A stretch of DNA of 64,000 bases from JBFGFX01 sp965232455 (lineage in GTDB: Bacteria; Pseudomonadota; Gammaproteobacteria; Steroidobacterales; Woeseiaceae). Shown in pieces: positions 15,545 to 25,555 of this stretch; within the stretch, counting starts at the first letter, position 1; each line of letters opens with the position of its first letter. The DNA is taken from assembly GCA_965232455.1 (NCBI GenBank), contig OZ246981.1, positions 1,178,001 through 1,242,000 on the forward strand, given 5' to 3'. The notes beneath the pieces were generated by a model. It made no database searches. It saw only the letters and a program-made list of their open reading frames with translations, and was not told the DNA's origin. The translations under genes and the position numbers were made by a program.

Positions 15545-16672
15545 ATGGCGACCGCGCACTCAAGATTACCGAAACGCCTGCGCGATTACGTGTCGTCCGA
15601 CACCCGGTATCTGACGGTGCCGGGTAACTTCCATCTCGATTCGGGGGCCTGCCTTAAAGACGTCACGATCGCTTATCGCACCTGGGGCGATCGCAAAAAT
15701 GCGGAAAAACGAGCCATCCTGGTCTGCCATGCGTTGACCGGATCTGCGGACGTGGACGAGTGGTGGCCGGGCATAATCGGCGAGCAGGGCGCGTTCGATC
15801 CGCGCAGGGACTTCATCGTTTGCAGCAACATTCTCGGGGGTTGTTACGGGACTACCGGACCCGTTTCGCCGCGGCCCGACGGATCAGGGCCATACCGCAG
15901 CCGGTTTCCGCGCATCACGGTCCGGGACATGGTCCGCGCCCAGCGACGCCTGACCGACCACCTGGGTATCGAAAAGCTGGACGTCGTCACGGGTCCGTCG
16001 CTCGGCGGCATGCAGGCGCTCGAATGGGCCGTGAGTTACCCGGACCGCGTCCGCGGCATCGTGCCAATCGGCGTCGGGGGACGGCATTCGCCGTGGTGTA
16101 TCGGCATGAGCGAGGCGCAGCGGGCGGCCATCTACGCGGATCCCAACTGGCGAGGCGGCAACTATAGCGAGGAACAACCGCCCGAGAAGGGCTTGGCCGC
16201 GGCGAGGATGATGGCGGTTTGCACCTATCGCAGCTGGGACAGCTTCGAGAGTCGTTTCGCGCGCGAACAAAACGACAACAGCGACTTTCAGGTCCAGTCG
16301 TATCTCCGGTACCAGGGACAGAAGATCAATCGGCGTTTCGACGCAAATACCTACGTTCGGCTGACTCAGGCAATGAACGAGCACGACGTGTCCAGCGGGC
16401 GCGGCGACTATGAAACCGTCCTGCGCTCGATACGGCAGCATGCTCTGGTCGTGTCGGTCAGCTCGGATATTCTCTATCCGCCCGCCGAACAGCAACAGCT
16501 CGCCGACCGTTTACCGAATGCCCGCTACGCCGTCCTCGATTTGGAAGACGGGCATGACGGATTCCTGATAGGGACCAGGCGCCTTGCACGGCTGATTCGG
16601 GAGTTCCGGGAGTCGCTGCGAGCCGGGATTGAAGGTCCGTCGCTGCGCCTGGTCAGTGGAGCGCCTCAATAA
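15545..16672 (+). CDS. metX: Homoserine O-acyltransferase (MetX family)
   Basis: This alpha/beta hydrolase-fold enzyme activates homoserine with an acetyl or succinyl group for methionine synthesis. It has 375 residues. The oxyanion/substrate region LVCHALTGSADV, the nucleophile elbow GPSLGGMQALEWA (serine near residue 158) and DGHDGFL near 340 with the catalytic histidine are visible. It follows metB by seven bases, so both are under the SAM riboswitch. The acyl donor cannot be assigned here because MetX homologues include both acetyl- and succinyltransferases. Its 3' end overlaps the convergent leuB by 20 bases. Confidence 0.9.
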   Translation: MATAHSRLPKRLRDYVSSDTRYLTVPGNFHLDSGACLKDVTIAYRTWGDRKNAEKRAILVCHALTGSADVDEWWPGIIGEQGAFDPRRDFIVCSNILGGCYGTTGPVSPRPDGSGPYRSRFPRITVRDMVRAQRRLTDHLGIEKLDVVTGPSLGGMQALEWAVSYPDRVRGIVPIGVGGRHSPWCIGMSEAQRAAIYADPNWRGGNYSEEQPPEKGLAAARMMAVCTYRSWDSFESRFAREQNDNSDFQVQSYLRYQGQKINRRFDANTYVRLTQAMNEHDVSSGRGDYETVLRSIRQHALVVSVSSDILYPPAEQQQLADRLPNARYAVLDLEDGHDGFLIGTRRLARLIREFRESLRAGIEGPSLRLVSGAPQ

Positions 16673-17714
16673 TGGCGTCGGTCATGCCTTCGGTGGTGAG
16701 AACCTCGCTCCCTCCGGCGGCGATGTCCGCGGTGCGCTGGCCGTTGACGATGACGCGCCGGATGGCGGTTTCGATCCGCTCCGCTTCCTCGCCGAGTTGC
16801 AGGCTGTGTCTCAGCAGCAGCGCGGCGCTGCCAATCGTGCCGCAGGGGTTGGCCAGGCCCTGACCGGCGATATCGGGCGCCGACCCGTGTATCGGTTCAT
16901 AAAGCCCGGCGCCGGACTCACCGACCGACGCCGATGGCAACATTCCCATCGAGCCGGGCAGCATGGACGCCTCGTCGGTCAGGATGTCGCCGAACATGTT
17001 TTCGGTGACGATAACGTCGAAGTCGGCCGGCCGGCTGATGAGGTGCATCGCGGCGGCGTCGACCAGCATGTGTTCGAGTTCGACGTCCGCAAATTCGGCG
17101 GCCATCAGTTTTGCCGTGACGTCGCGCCACAGCCTGGACGTCTCGAGAACGTTGGCTTTGTCCACGGAGCAGAGCCGACCGCGGCGTTGTTCGGCGAGTT
17201 TCGCGGCGATGCGTACGATCCGCTCGACCTCGTAGTTGTGATACACGCAGAGGTCGGTAGCGGACTCCGCGTCGCGGCTTTTTTCGCCAAAATAAATGCC
17301 GCCGGTCAGTTCACGGATAACCATGATGTCGACGCCTTCCAACAGCTCGGGCTTGAGTGGCGAGGCGCCGGACAGTTCCGGGATGATTTGAACCGGCCGC
17401 AGGTTGGCGAACACCCCGAGTTCGGCGCGCAGCGACAGCAGGCCCTGTTCCGGTCTGATCGCCGCGTTGGGGTCGGACCATTTTGGTCCTCCCACGGCGC
17501 CCAGGAGCACGGCCTGACTCTCGCGACAGCTCGCTATCGTATCCGGCGGCAGGGGATCCTGAACCGCGTCGATGGCGGCGCCCCCGATGAGTTGCTCCGA
17601 AAACTCGAAACGGTGGCCGAACACCTGTCCGATGGCGGCGAGGACTTTACGGCCCGCGGCCGCGACTTCGGGTCCAATGCCGTCACCCGGCAGGACGGTT
17701 ATCAGGGCGTCCAG
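16653..17714 (-). CDS. leuB: 3-isopropylmalate dehydrogenase, no standard start codon
   Basis: LeuB oxidatively decarboxylates 3-isopropylmalate in leucine synthesis. The body is normal: VLPGDGIGPEV, RELTGGIYFGEK, the CSVDKANVLETSRLWR segment and GLYEPIHGSAPDIAG. There is no in-frame ATG, GTG or TTG near the conserved N-terminus. The nearest is a TTG about 30 codons upstream inside leuD without a visible Shine-Dalgarno. GAGGAG (17728-17723) is followed by ATC at 17717 (5-base gap) and CTG at 17714 (8-base gap). CTG aligns with the methionine of typical LeuB and gives 353 residues. The gene overlaps leuD by 13 bases. Confidence 0.88.
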   Translation of the reverse strand: MDALITVLPGDGIGPEVAAAGRKVLAAIGQVFGHRFEFSEQLIGGAAIDAVQDPLPPDTIASCRESQAVLLGAVGGPKWSDPNAAIRPEQGLLSLRAELGVFANLRPVQIIPELSGASPLKPELLEGVDIMVIRELTGGIYFGEKSRDAESATDLCVYHNYEVERIVRIAAKLAEQRRGRLCSVDKANVLETSRLWRDVTAKLMAAEFADVELEHMLVDAAAMHLISRPADFDVIVTENMFGDILTDEASMLPGSMGMLPSASVGESGAGLYEPIHGSAPDIAGQGLANPCGTIGSAALLLRHSLQLGEEAERIETAIRRVIVNGQRTADIAAGGSEVLTTEGMTDAIIEALH

Positions 17715-18286
17715 GATCGCTTCTCCTCGAATTGTTCGATTTTCGGCAACTGTTGCTGCAGGAAGCCGAGCTGGTCGATACCCTCGAGCAGGCAATGACG
17801 CGCAAAGCCGTCGATGGGGTAGGTCACCAACGACCCGTCCGGCAGGGTCACGGTGGAGTCCGCAATATCGATAGTCAGTTCCACGCCCGGATTGTGCAAC
17901 AGCCAGTTCAAGACGTCCTCGCCGACAATGATGGGCAGCAGGCCGTTCTTCAGCGAGTTGCTGCGAAAGATGTCGGCTATTTCGGAGCTGATAACCGCCT
18001 GTATGCCAAAATCGGTCAACGCCCACGGTGCGTGTTCCCGCGATGAGCCGCAGCCGAAGTTGCGATCCGCCACCAGGATGCGGCAGCCTTCCGCGGCCGG
18101 CTGATTCAATATGAAGTCGTTGTTGACCGTCCCGTCCGGCAGGTAGCGCCAGTCGTGAAAAAGATTGGCCCCCAATCCCTCACGGCTCGTTGTCGTCAGG
18201 AAGCGCGCCGGGATGATCTGGTCGGTATCGACGTCGGCGACCGGCAAAACGACGGTACGCGATCGGATGGTTGTCAGCGGTTGCAT
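17702..18286 (-). CDS. leuD: 3-isopropylmalate dehydratase small subunit
   Basis: LeuD is the swivel-domain subunit of isopropylmalate isomerase and works with LeuC. It has 194 residues, with DVDTDQIIPARFL near the N-terminus and the conserved NFGCGSSREHAPWAL near residue 75. It lies 18 bases after leuC. Its 3' end carries the ribosome-binding region of leuB. Confidence 0.96.
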   Translation of the reverse strand: MQPLTTIRSRTVVLPVADVDTDQIIPARFLTTTSREGLGANLFHDWRYLPDGTVNNDFILNQPAAEGCRILVADRNFGCGSSREHAPWALTDFGIQAVISSEIADIFRSNSLKNGLLPIIVGEDVLNWLLHNPGVELTIDIADSTVTLPDGSLVTYPIDGFARHCLLEGIDQLGFLQQQLPKIEQFEEKRSWTP

Positions 18287-18304
18287 GTTGTCGACAGATC
18301 CCGG

Positions 18305-19726
18305 CTACAAATAGTCTCGAGGGTCGGCAACCCGGCCCGCAACCGCCGAGGCGGCGGCGGTCATAGGACTTGCCAGGACGGTGCGAGCGCCTTTGCCTTG
18401 ACGGCCCTCGAAATTCCGGTTGCTGGTGCTCACGCTGAGTTCGCCGGCAGGCACCGTGTCGCCGTTCATACCCAGGCACATGGAGCAGCCGGATTCGCGC
18501 CACTCGGCGCCTGCCGAGAGGAACACGTCGTGCAAGCCGATCGACTCCGCTTCCTTCTTGACCTGCTGCGAGCCCGGTACGACCAGCATGCGGACACCGT
18601 CGGCAACTTTTTGTCCCCTCAGGACATCCGCAGCCTGCTGCAGGTCCGACAGGCGTGAGTTGGTGCAGCTTCCCACGAACACCACGTCTACCGCGGATTC
18701 CGTTAGCGGCTTTCCGGGCGTGAGCTGCATGTATTCGAGCGATTTTCGATACCCCGCATCGCCTTTATCGGGGACGGGTTCGCTGATGGGCACGACCATG
18801 CCGGGGTTGGTGCCGAAAGTGACCATCGGTTCCAGGCGGCTGGCGTCTATCTTTACCGTCCGGTCGAATACCGCTTCCCGATCGCTCGGTAACGCCCTCC
18901 AGCGTGCGACGGCGTCGTCCCACTCAGTGCCGGCGGGTGCGCGCGGACGGCCCGCAAGGTAATCGATGGTCGTGTCGTCGGGGGCGATCATGCCCGCGCG
19001 GGCGCCGGCTTCGATCGACATGTTACAGATGGTCATCCGCGCTTCCATATCCATTGCCGACACGGGTGCACCGCGGTATTCGATGACATGGCCGGTGCCG
19101 CCGTCGACGCCGATCTGGCCGATTGTCGCGAGGATGACGTCCTTTGCGGACACACCCGCCTGCAGCGCCCCATCGATTTCGATCAACAGCGTTTTTGGCT
19201 TGCGCTGCAGCAGGCATTGAGTCGCCAGCACGTGACCGACCTCGGTGGTACCAATGCCGAACGCCAGGGCGCCGAAAGCACCGTGCGTGCTGGTGTGGCT
19301 GTCGCCGCACACGATCGTCTTGCCCGGCTGGGTTGCGCCGAGCTCCGGGCCGATAACGTGCACGATACCGCGGTAGTCGCTGTCGAAGCCGAGCAGATCG
19401 ATACCGAACTCGCGGCAGTTCTCCTCCATCTTCACGACCTGCCGGGCGGCGCTTTCCCCCACGATCTCAAGATCCTTGAAGCTGCGCACCGGCGTTGTCG
19501 GCGTCGAATGATCCATGGTGGCGAGCGTCTGTCCGGGACGACGTACGGGCAAACCCCTCGCACGCAGTTCCGAAAACGCCTGCGGCGTCGTCACTTCATG
19601 AATGAGATGAAGATCTATGTAAAGGACAGCCGGCGTGTCGGCCGTTTCGGGAACGACGACGTGTTCGGCCCAGACTTTTTCAAACAGTGTCCGTGGTGCG
19701 TTCGTGCTACTGGAGTCCGTTGACAT
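18305..19726 (-). CDS. leuC: 3-isopropylmalate dehydratase large subunit
   Basis: This aconitase-family subunit binds a 4Fe-4S cluster and isomerises 2- to 3-isopropylmalate. It has 473 residues from the ATG at 19726. Cluster cysteines lie in FVGSCTNSRL (near 350) and SGCSMCLGMN (near 410). VCGDSHTSTHGAFGALAFGIG is a family signature. The open frame extends 28 codons further upstream, but alignment starts at MSTDSSS. Part of the leftward ilvC-leuA-ilvE-leuCDB operon. Confidence 0.96.
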   Translation of the reverse strand: MSTDSSSTNAPRTLFEKVWAEHVVVPETADTPAVLYIDLHLIHEVTTPQAFSELRARGLPVRRPGQTLATMDHSTPTTPVRSFKDLEIVGESAARQVVKMEENCREFGIDLLGFDSDYRGIVHVIGPELGATQPGKTIVCGDSHTSTHGAFGALAFGIGTTEVGHVLATQCLLQRKPKTLLIEIDGALQAGVSAKDVILATIGQIGVDGGTGHVIEYRGAPVSAMDMEARMTICNMSIEAGARAGMIAPDDTTIDYLAGRPRAPAGTEWDDAVARWRALPSDREAVFDRTVKIDASRLEPMVTFGTNPGMVVPISEPVPDKGDAGYRKSLEYMQLTPGKPLTESAVDVVFVGSCTNSRLSDLQQAADVLRGQKVADGVRMLVVPGSQQVKKEAESIGLHDVFLSAGAEWRESGCSMCLGMNGDTVPAGELSVSTSNRNFEGRQGKGARTVLASPMTAAASAVAGRVADPRDYL

Positions 19727-19758
19727 CGAGCTTCGCCGTCCCGTCGGAGTCCCGTGCG

Positions 19759-20715
19759 TCAGCCGCCGCCGGCGGCGGCGATCGGCGGCGCCTCGACGTC
19801 CTCCAGCCAACCCTCGCTGTCTTCGGTTCGGCCGTCAAAAAGGCCGAAGAATGCGTCTTGCAGCTGTTCGGTGATCGGGCCGCGCGAGCCGCTGCCGATC
19901 TCGATGCGGTCTACCGAGCGGATTGGCGTGATTTCCGCTGCCGTGCCGGTGAAAAACAACTCGTCGGCAAGATACAGCGCCTCGCGCGGGATCGACTGCT
20001 CTTTGACCGTGAATCCGAGTCTCGAACTCAACTGCATGATTGCGTCGCGAGTAATCCCGGTCAGGATTGACGAGGTTGACGGCGGCGTCATGATGCTGCC
20101 GTCCCGGATCATGAACAGGTTTTCGCCGGCCCCTTCGCTCACGGTGCCGTCCGTCGACAAGGCGATACCTTCAGCGAAACCGCGTTGTTTGGCCTCGACG
20201 CTGATGAGCTGGCTGGAAAGGTAGTTGCCGCCGGCTTTCGCCAGCGCCGGCAGCGTATTCGGAGCGACCCGTTGCCAGCTCGAAACGCAGACGTCGACAC
20301 CCTTCTCGAGACCTTCGGCGCCGAGGTACGCTCCCCATTCCCACGCCGCGATCGCGACGTCGACCGGGTGGTCGGATTTCGGCGCGAGGCCGATCTCGCC
20401 GTAGCCGCGCATCACGAGGGGGCGGATGTAAGCGCCGTTCATGAGCTCGTTCGACACGATTAGCTGTTTGCAGACCGAGATCAATTCGTCCATCTCGTAC
20501 GGTATCGGCATGCGGTAAATTTTTGCCGAATCGTACAGACGTTGCATGTGGTCGGTGAGCCGAAAGATCTTCGGTCCGTCGGGAGTCTTGTAAACACGGA
20601 TACCCTCGAACACGGACGAGCCGTAGTGCAGTGCATGCGACAATACGTGCACCTGTGCCGCGTCCCACGGGACCAATTTGCCGTTGAACCAGATCAATTT
20701 TCCGCCGTCAAACAT
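19759..20715 (-). CDS. ilvE: Branched-chain amino acid aminotransferase
   Basis: This fold-type IV PLP enzyme does the final transamination to Val, Ile and Leu. It has 318 residues. Conserved stretches are the N-terminal HALHYGSSVFEGIR, AGGNYLSSQLISVEAKQRG with the PLP lysine, EGAGENLFMIRDG and ILTGITRDAI. It lies between leuA (110 bases upstream) and leuC (32 bases downstream) in the same direction. GGAG precedes the ATG. Confidence 0.95.
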   Translation of the reverse strand: MFDGGKLIWFNGKLVPWDAAQVHVLSHALHYGSSVFEGIRVYKTPDGPKIFRLTDHMQRLYDSAKIYRMPIPYEMDELISVCKQLIVSNELMNGAYIRPLVMRGYGEIGLAPKSDHPVDVAIAAWEWGAYLGAEGLEKGVDVCVSSWQRVAPNTLPALAKAGGNYLSSQLISVEAKQRGFAEGIALSTDGTVSEGAGENLFMIRDGSIMTPPSTSSILTGITRDAIMQLSSRLGFTVKEQSIPREALYLADELFFTGTAAEITPIRSVDRIEIGSGSRGPITEQLQDAFFGLFDGRTEDSEGWLEDVEAPPIAAAGGG

Positions 20716-20825
20716 TCTCTATCTCCGGGCGCGACAACCCGTGTCTTCGGGAGCGCGTACTTTATCAGGGCACTAGAGCCTGCGCACCCGTACCCTGCGA
20801 CGCAATATCCAATTCGAGGTAGTCC

Positions 20826-22394
<1,569 letters not shown>

Positions 22395-22461
22395 GTCGAT
22401 GTCTCTTTAAATAGCGTTGATCTATACCAGGGTTCGTATCCGGCCGTCGAAAACGGTGGGC

Positions 22462-23448
22462 TCAATCCTCGAGCCAGTCCATGCGGCTGCGCAGTTCGGC
22501 GCCTACTTTTTCGATGGGATGCTCGAGGTCGGCGTTCATCATGCGTTTGAACTCCTGGCCGCCCGCTTCGCTTTCGGCAATCCAGTTTTGGGCGAACGTG
22601 CCGTCCCGGATATCGTCGAGGACGTCGCGCATTTTGCCGCGCGCGTGCTCATCGACTACGCGGGGACCGCTGACCAGATCGCCGTAGGCGGCGGTATCAC
22701 TGATGAACTCGTGCATTTTCTTGAGCCCCCCTTCGTGCAGAAGGTCGACAATCAGTTTCAGTTCGTGCATGCATTCGTAATAGGCCACTTCCGGCTGATA
22801 GCCCGCTTCAACCAGCGTCTCGAAACCGGCGACCACCAGCTCCGTTGCGCCGCCGCAAAGTACCGCCTGTTCACCGAAGAGATCGGTCTCGGTTTCTTCG
22901 GCAAAGGTGGTTTCGATGACGCCCGCCCGGGCGCCGCCGATTCCGGACGCATAGGCGAGGGCGAGCGGTAACGCGTTGCCGCTGCGGTCTTCCTCGACCG
23001 CGACCAGGCAGGGTACGCCGTGGCCTTCCTCATACTGGCGGCGCACCAGGTCTCCCGGTCCCTTGGGCGCAATCAGGATGACGTCGAGATCAGCCCGCGG
23101 CCGGATCCGTTTGTAATGGATGTTGAAACCGTGTGCGAACAGAATGGCCGCTCCGTCGTCCAGTGAAGATTCGACGGTTGCGTATAGCGATTCCTGGACC
23201 ATGTCCGGCGTGAGGAACGCCGTGATCGCCGCGCCCCTGGCGGCATCGGCCGGTTCCTCGACCTTGAGCCCGTCCGCTTCGGCTTTGGCCCAGCTTGCGC
23301 CGTCGCGGCGCAGGCCGACGACAACGTCGAGTCCGGAGTCTTTGAGGTTGAGGGCGTGTGCGCGGCCCTGGCTGCCGTAACCAAGAATGGCGATGCGTTT
23401 GCCCGCTAACACCGTACCGTCGACGTCTTTCTCCGTATACATCTGCAT
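22462..23448 (-). CDS. ilvC: Ketol-acid reductoisomerase (class I)
   Basis: IlvC isomerises and reduces acetolactate or acetohydroxybutyrate using NADPH. It has 328 residues, the short class I form. It shows the Rossmann motif AILGYGSQGRAHALNL (near residue 20), IAPKGPGDLVRR and the metal-binding EVAYYECMHELKLIVDL. It is the first enzyme gene after the attenuator at 23509-23672. No acetohydroxyacid synthase (ilvBN/ilvIH) gene accompanies it. Confidence 0.97.
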   Translation of the reverse strand: MQMYTEKDVDGTVLAGKRIAILGYGSQGRAHALNLKDSGLDVVVGLRRDGASWAKAEADGLKVEEPADAARGAAITAFLTPDMVQESLYATVESSLDDGAAILFAHGFNIHYKRIRPRADLDVILIAPKGPGDLVRRQYEEGHGVPCLVAVEEDRSGNALPLALAYASGIGGARAGVIETTFAEETETDLFGEQAVLCGGATELVVAGFETLVEAGYQPEVAYYECMHELKLIVDLLHEGGLKKMHEFISDTAAYGDLVSGPRVVDEHARGKMRDVLDDIRDGTFAQNWIAESEAGGQEFKRMMNADLEHPIEKVGAELRSRMDWLED

Positions 23449-23508
23449 CCTACAAATTCCCCATCAGCGGCTTAGCGCCGGTTTCTCGGGCGGTGAACCC
23501 GAATAGCC

Positions 23509-23542
23509 AAAAAAAACCCCGCCATTCTTCTCGAATGCGGGG
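23509..23542 (-). terminator. Attenuator terminator of the ilvC-leu operon
   Basis: On the minus strand CCCCGCATTC pairs with GAAT-G-GCGGGG around a short loop, followed by eight T residues (23516-23509). It lies 60 bases before ilvC and 28 bases after the leader-peptide stop. Its 5' arm segment CCCGC can alternatively pair with GCGGG at 23578-23574 overlapping the last leader codons, a candidate antiterminator. Confidence 0.85.
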
Positions 23543-23570
23543 CCTGCGTGTTCAGTGTCAACTGCCAGCG

Positions 23571-23672
23571 CTACCCGCGATTGCTCCTGATAAGCACCAC
23601 TAGAAGCCAATCCCGGAGTTGCAGACTCAGGTGACCGATCAGCTTCGCCCGTGTTTGTGTTGCATAGCGCAT
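23571..23672 (-). CDS. Leader peptide of the ilvC-leu operon (33 residues)
   Basis: ATG at 23672 to TAG at 23571. Eleven of 33 residues are Leu, Ile or Val, and residues 23-28 read LLVVLI (codons CTT CTA GTG GTG CTT ATC). It is followed by an intrinsic terminator and then ilvC. This is the layout of a classical ribosome-mediated attenuator: stalling at the LLVVLI run, for lack of charged Leu/Val/Ile tRNA, would free bases 23578-23574 to pair with the 5' arm of the terminator. The start lies about 8 bases after the candidate -10, so it may be leaderless or a downstream start may be used. No strong Shine-Dalgarno is seen. Confidence 0.75.
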   Translation of the reverse strand: MRYATQTRAKLIGHLSLQLRDWLLVVLIRSNRG

Positions 23673-23679
23673 AACGGCG

Positions 23680-23708
23680 ATCTTGTTGGATCGATCAGTT
23701 GATGTCAA
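23680..23708 (-). promoter_or_regulatory. Candidate promoter of the ilvC-leu operon
   Basis: On the minus strand TTGACA (23708-23703), 17 bases, CAAGAT (23685-23680). A perfect -35 with a moderate -10, placed directly before the leader peptide. Confidence 0.6.
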
Positions 23709-24000
23709 CTACCGAAAAATCAGTTACTTGTGATACCAAACCCGTGGAGGAGGCCCGTGGATTCGAGTGCCCCGGGGCCGCTCCCCGGAAGCCGGAAACC
23801 GCACCCTAGAACCTGTATCAATAATTGGCTGCAATATGTTGAATTAATAGGTGTTGTACGTTTTGGTACCGGGGTTCCGTCGTCACAGACAAGGGGCTCG
23901 GTGGCGGCGCTTCTCCGGCAGGGTGGCCGGCCCGGCGGCGGCGGGGTATTCTCGGACATGCGTTCAGCACACTTAAATATAGAAGGTAGCCGGTAAGCGC
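23709..24000. other. Intergenic region between divergent ilvC operon and acyl-CoA dehydrogenase
   Basis: About 290 bases without a credible gene. The middle (about 23815-23860) is unusually AT-rich for this window and probably holds promoter elements for the rightward acyl-CoA dehydrogenase, but I could not settle on one -10/-35 pair. The reading frames here have compositions typical of chance frames in GC-rich DNA. Confidence 0.5.
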
Positions 24001-25218
24001 ATGGATTTCGACTACACCCCGAAGGTGCAGGAACTGAGGGCCGCGGTCTCGGCGTTCATGGACCAGCACGTCTACCGCAACGAGGCGGCGTATTTCGAGG
24101 CGGTCGATACCGGGGAATCCCGCTGGACGGTGCCACCGGTCATCGAAACTCTCAAATCCAGCGCGCGCGAGGCCGGGCTTTGGAACCTGTTTCTCCCGGA
24201 GAGCGAATACGGCGCCGGCCTCAGCAATCTGGAGTACGCGCCGCTGGCCGAGCTCATGGGTCGATCGCCGATAGCGCCCGAGGTTTTCAACTGCTCGGCC
24301 CCCGATACCGGGAACATGGAGGTCCTGGTTCGTTACGGCACCGCGGCCCAGAAAGAAACGTGGCTTGAGCCGCTGTTGAACGGCGAGATCCGCTCGGCGT
24401 TTGCGATGACCGAACCGGACGTTGCGTCCTCCGACGCCACCAACATCTGCGCGACCATCGAACGCGACGGCGACGACTACGTGGTCAACGGCCGCAAGTG
24501 GTGGACGTCCGGGGCCATGGATCCGCGCTGTAAAATACTCATTTTCATGGGGAAGACCAATCCCGAGGCCGATCGGCACGCGCAACAGTCGATGATTCTG
24601 GTGCCCATGGACGCGCCCGGTGTGAGTATCGTCAGGCCGCTGTCGGTTTACGGTTACGATCACGCCCCGCACGGACACGCGGAAATGGTATTTGACAATG
24701 TTCGAGTACCCGCGAGTAACCTGTTGCTTGGTGAGGGGCGGGGGTTCGAGATCGCCCAGGGGCGATTGGGGCCCGGGCGTATTCATCACTGCATGCGATT
24801 GATTGGTATGGCGGAGCGGGCAATCGAACAGATGTGCGCACGGGCGAGCGAACGGGTCGCTTTCGGCGCGCCGCTGTCAAAACAAGGCGTCATCCGCGAA
24901 TTTATCGCCGAGTCCCGGATCGATATCGAGCAGGCGCGACTGCTGACGCTGAAAGCGGCGGATATGATGGACAAGATGGGTAACAAGGTGGCCCGCGCGG
25001 AGATCGCGATGATCAAGGTTGTTGCGCCCAACATGGCGTTGCGCGTTCTGGACAGAGCGGTCCAGGTCCACGGCGGCGGCGGCGTCAGCGGCGATTTCGA
25101 CCTGGCGGCGGCGTGGGCCGGGGCGCGGACGCTGCGGTTCGCGGACGGCCCCGATGAAGTACATCGGGCGGCGATTGCCAAGCTGGAACTGGGCCGGCAG
25201 AAGGCGTTACGGGGGTAA
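24001..25218 (+). CDS. Acyl-CoA dehydrogenase family protein
   Basis: This 405-residue flavoprotein would oxidise an acyl-CoA to the 2,3-enoyl-CoA and pass electrons to ETF. Family motifs are FAMTEPDVASSDATN (FAD/substrate binding, near residue 135), the GRKWWTSGA core, RVAFGAPLSKQGVIREFIAE and, near the C-terminus, QVHGGGGVSGDF and the FADGPDEVHR segment around the usual catalytic-glutamate position. It resembles the ACAD10/11 branch, so the chain type is uncertain. It is a single-gene unit divergent from ilvC. etfBA lies 9 kb downstream. Confidence 0.88.
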   Translation: MDFDYTPKVQELRAAVSAFMDQHVYRNEAAYFEAVDTGESRWTVPPVIETLKSSAREAGLWNLFLPESEYGAGLSNLEYAPLAELMGRSPIAPEVFNCSAPDTGNMEVLVRYGTAAQKETWLEPLLNGEIRSAFAMTEPDVASSDATNICATIERDGDDYVVNGRKWWTSGAMDPRCKILIFMGKTNPEADRHAQQSMILVPMDAPGVSIVRPLSVYGYDHAPHGHAEMVFDNVRVPASNLLLGEGRGFEIAQGRLGPGRIHHCMRLIGMAERAIEQMCARASERVAFGAPLSKQGVIREFIAESRIDIEQARLLTLKAADMMDKMGNKVARAEIAMIKVVAPNMALRVLDRAVQVHGGGGVSGDFDLAAAWAGARTLRFADGPDEVHRAAIAKLELGRQKALRG

Positions 25219-25555
25219 TTTTGATGCCCTTGTGTTATGTCTGGCTTGGGCTGGCGATATACCGGGCTTATGGTATTCTTGTCGCGCGGAACAAGAGGGC
25301 CCGACTAATACACTGGCGGGATGTCGACGGGCCTCGCCGAAAAAGTGGTCCAAAACCAGATACTGAGAATAATTTGGTTACAAACGAATTTTGCCACGGC
25401 GACAGGGGAGAGAGTCGCACGTGCAGCAGGGGGTGTGCCGATTTGGGCAGTGCCTCCGTGCGTCTTGTGCCCGCGTTCGACGACTTGTGACGAACGCGGC
25501 AGGCTTTCTCCCGTGACCCAATAATCATTAGAACTGAAGTAGGTAAGGAGCATCC
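25219..25555. other. Leader/intergenic region before the TonB-type operon
   Basis: 337 bases with no convincing gene. A weak promoter candidate is TTGGGC (25246-25251), 17 bases, TATGGT (25269-25274). A hairpin with a perfect 9-base-pair stem, CCGCGTTCG (25471-25479) with CGAACGCGG (25491-25499), lies in the second half without a U-tract. An AAGGAG ribosome-binding site six bases before the ATG serves the DUF3450 gene. Confidence 0.5.
25471..25499 (+). promoter_or_regulatory. Perfect 9-bp hairpin in the TonB-operon leader
   Basis: CCGCGTTCG and CGAACGCGG enclose an 11-base loop, about 57 bases before the first start codon. No T-run follows, so it is not an intrinsic terminator. A role in mRNA stability or as a binding site is possible but untested. 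Confidence 0.4.

Noticed and set aside
23730..23996. 88-codon plus-strand frame in the ilvC upstream region
   Set aside because: No family resemblance, no clear ribosome-binding site, low-complexity Gly/Arg/Pro composition typical of chance frames in GC-rich DNA.
25518..25535. Fur-box-like AATAATCATTAG before the TonB-type operon
   Set aside because: Only about half of the 19-bp consensus matches, and it overlaps the region next to the ribosome-binding site. Iron regulation would be attractive but is not supported.
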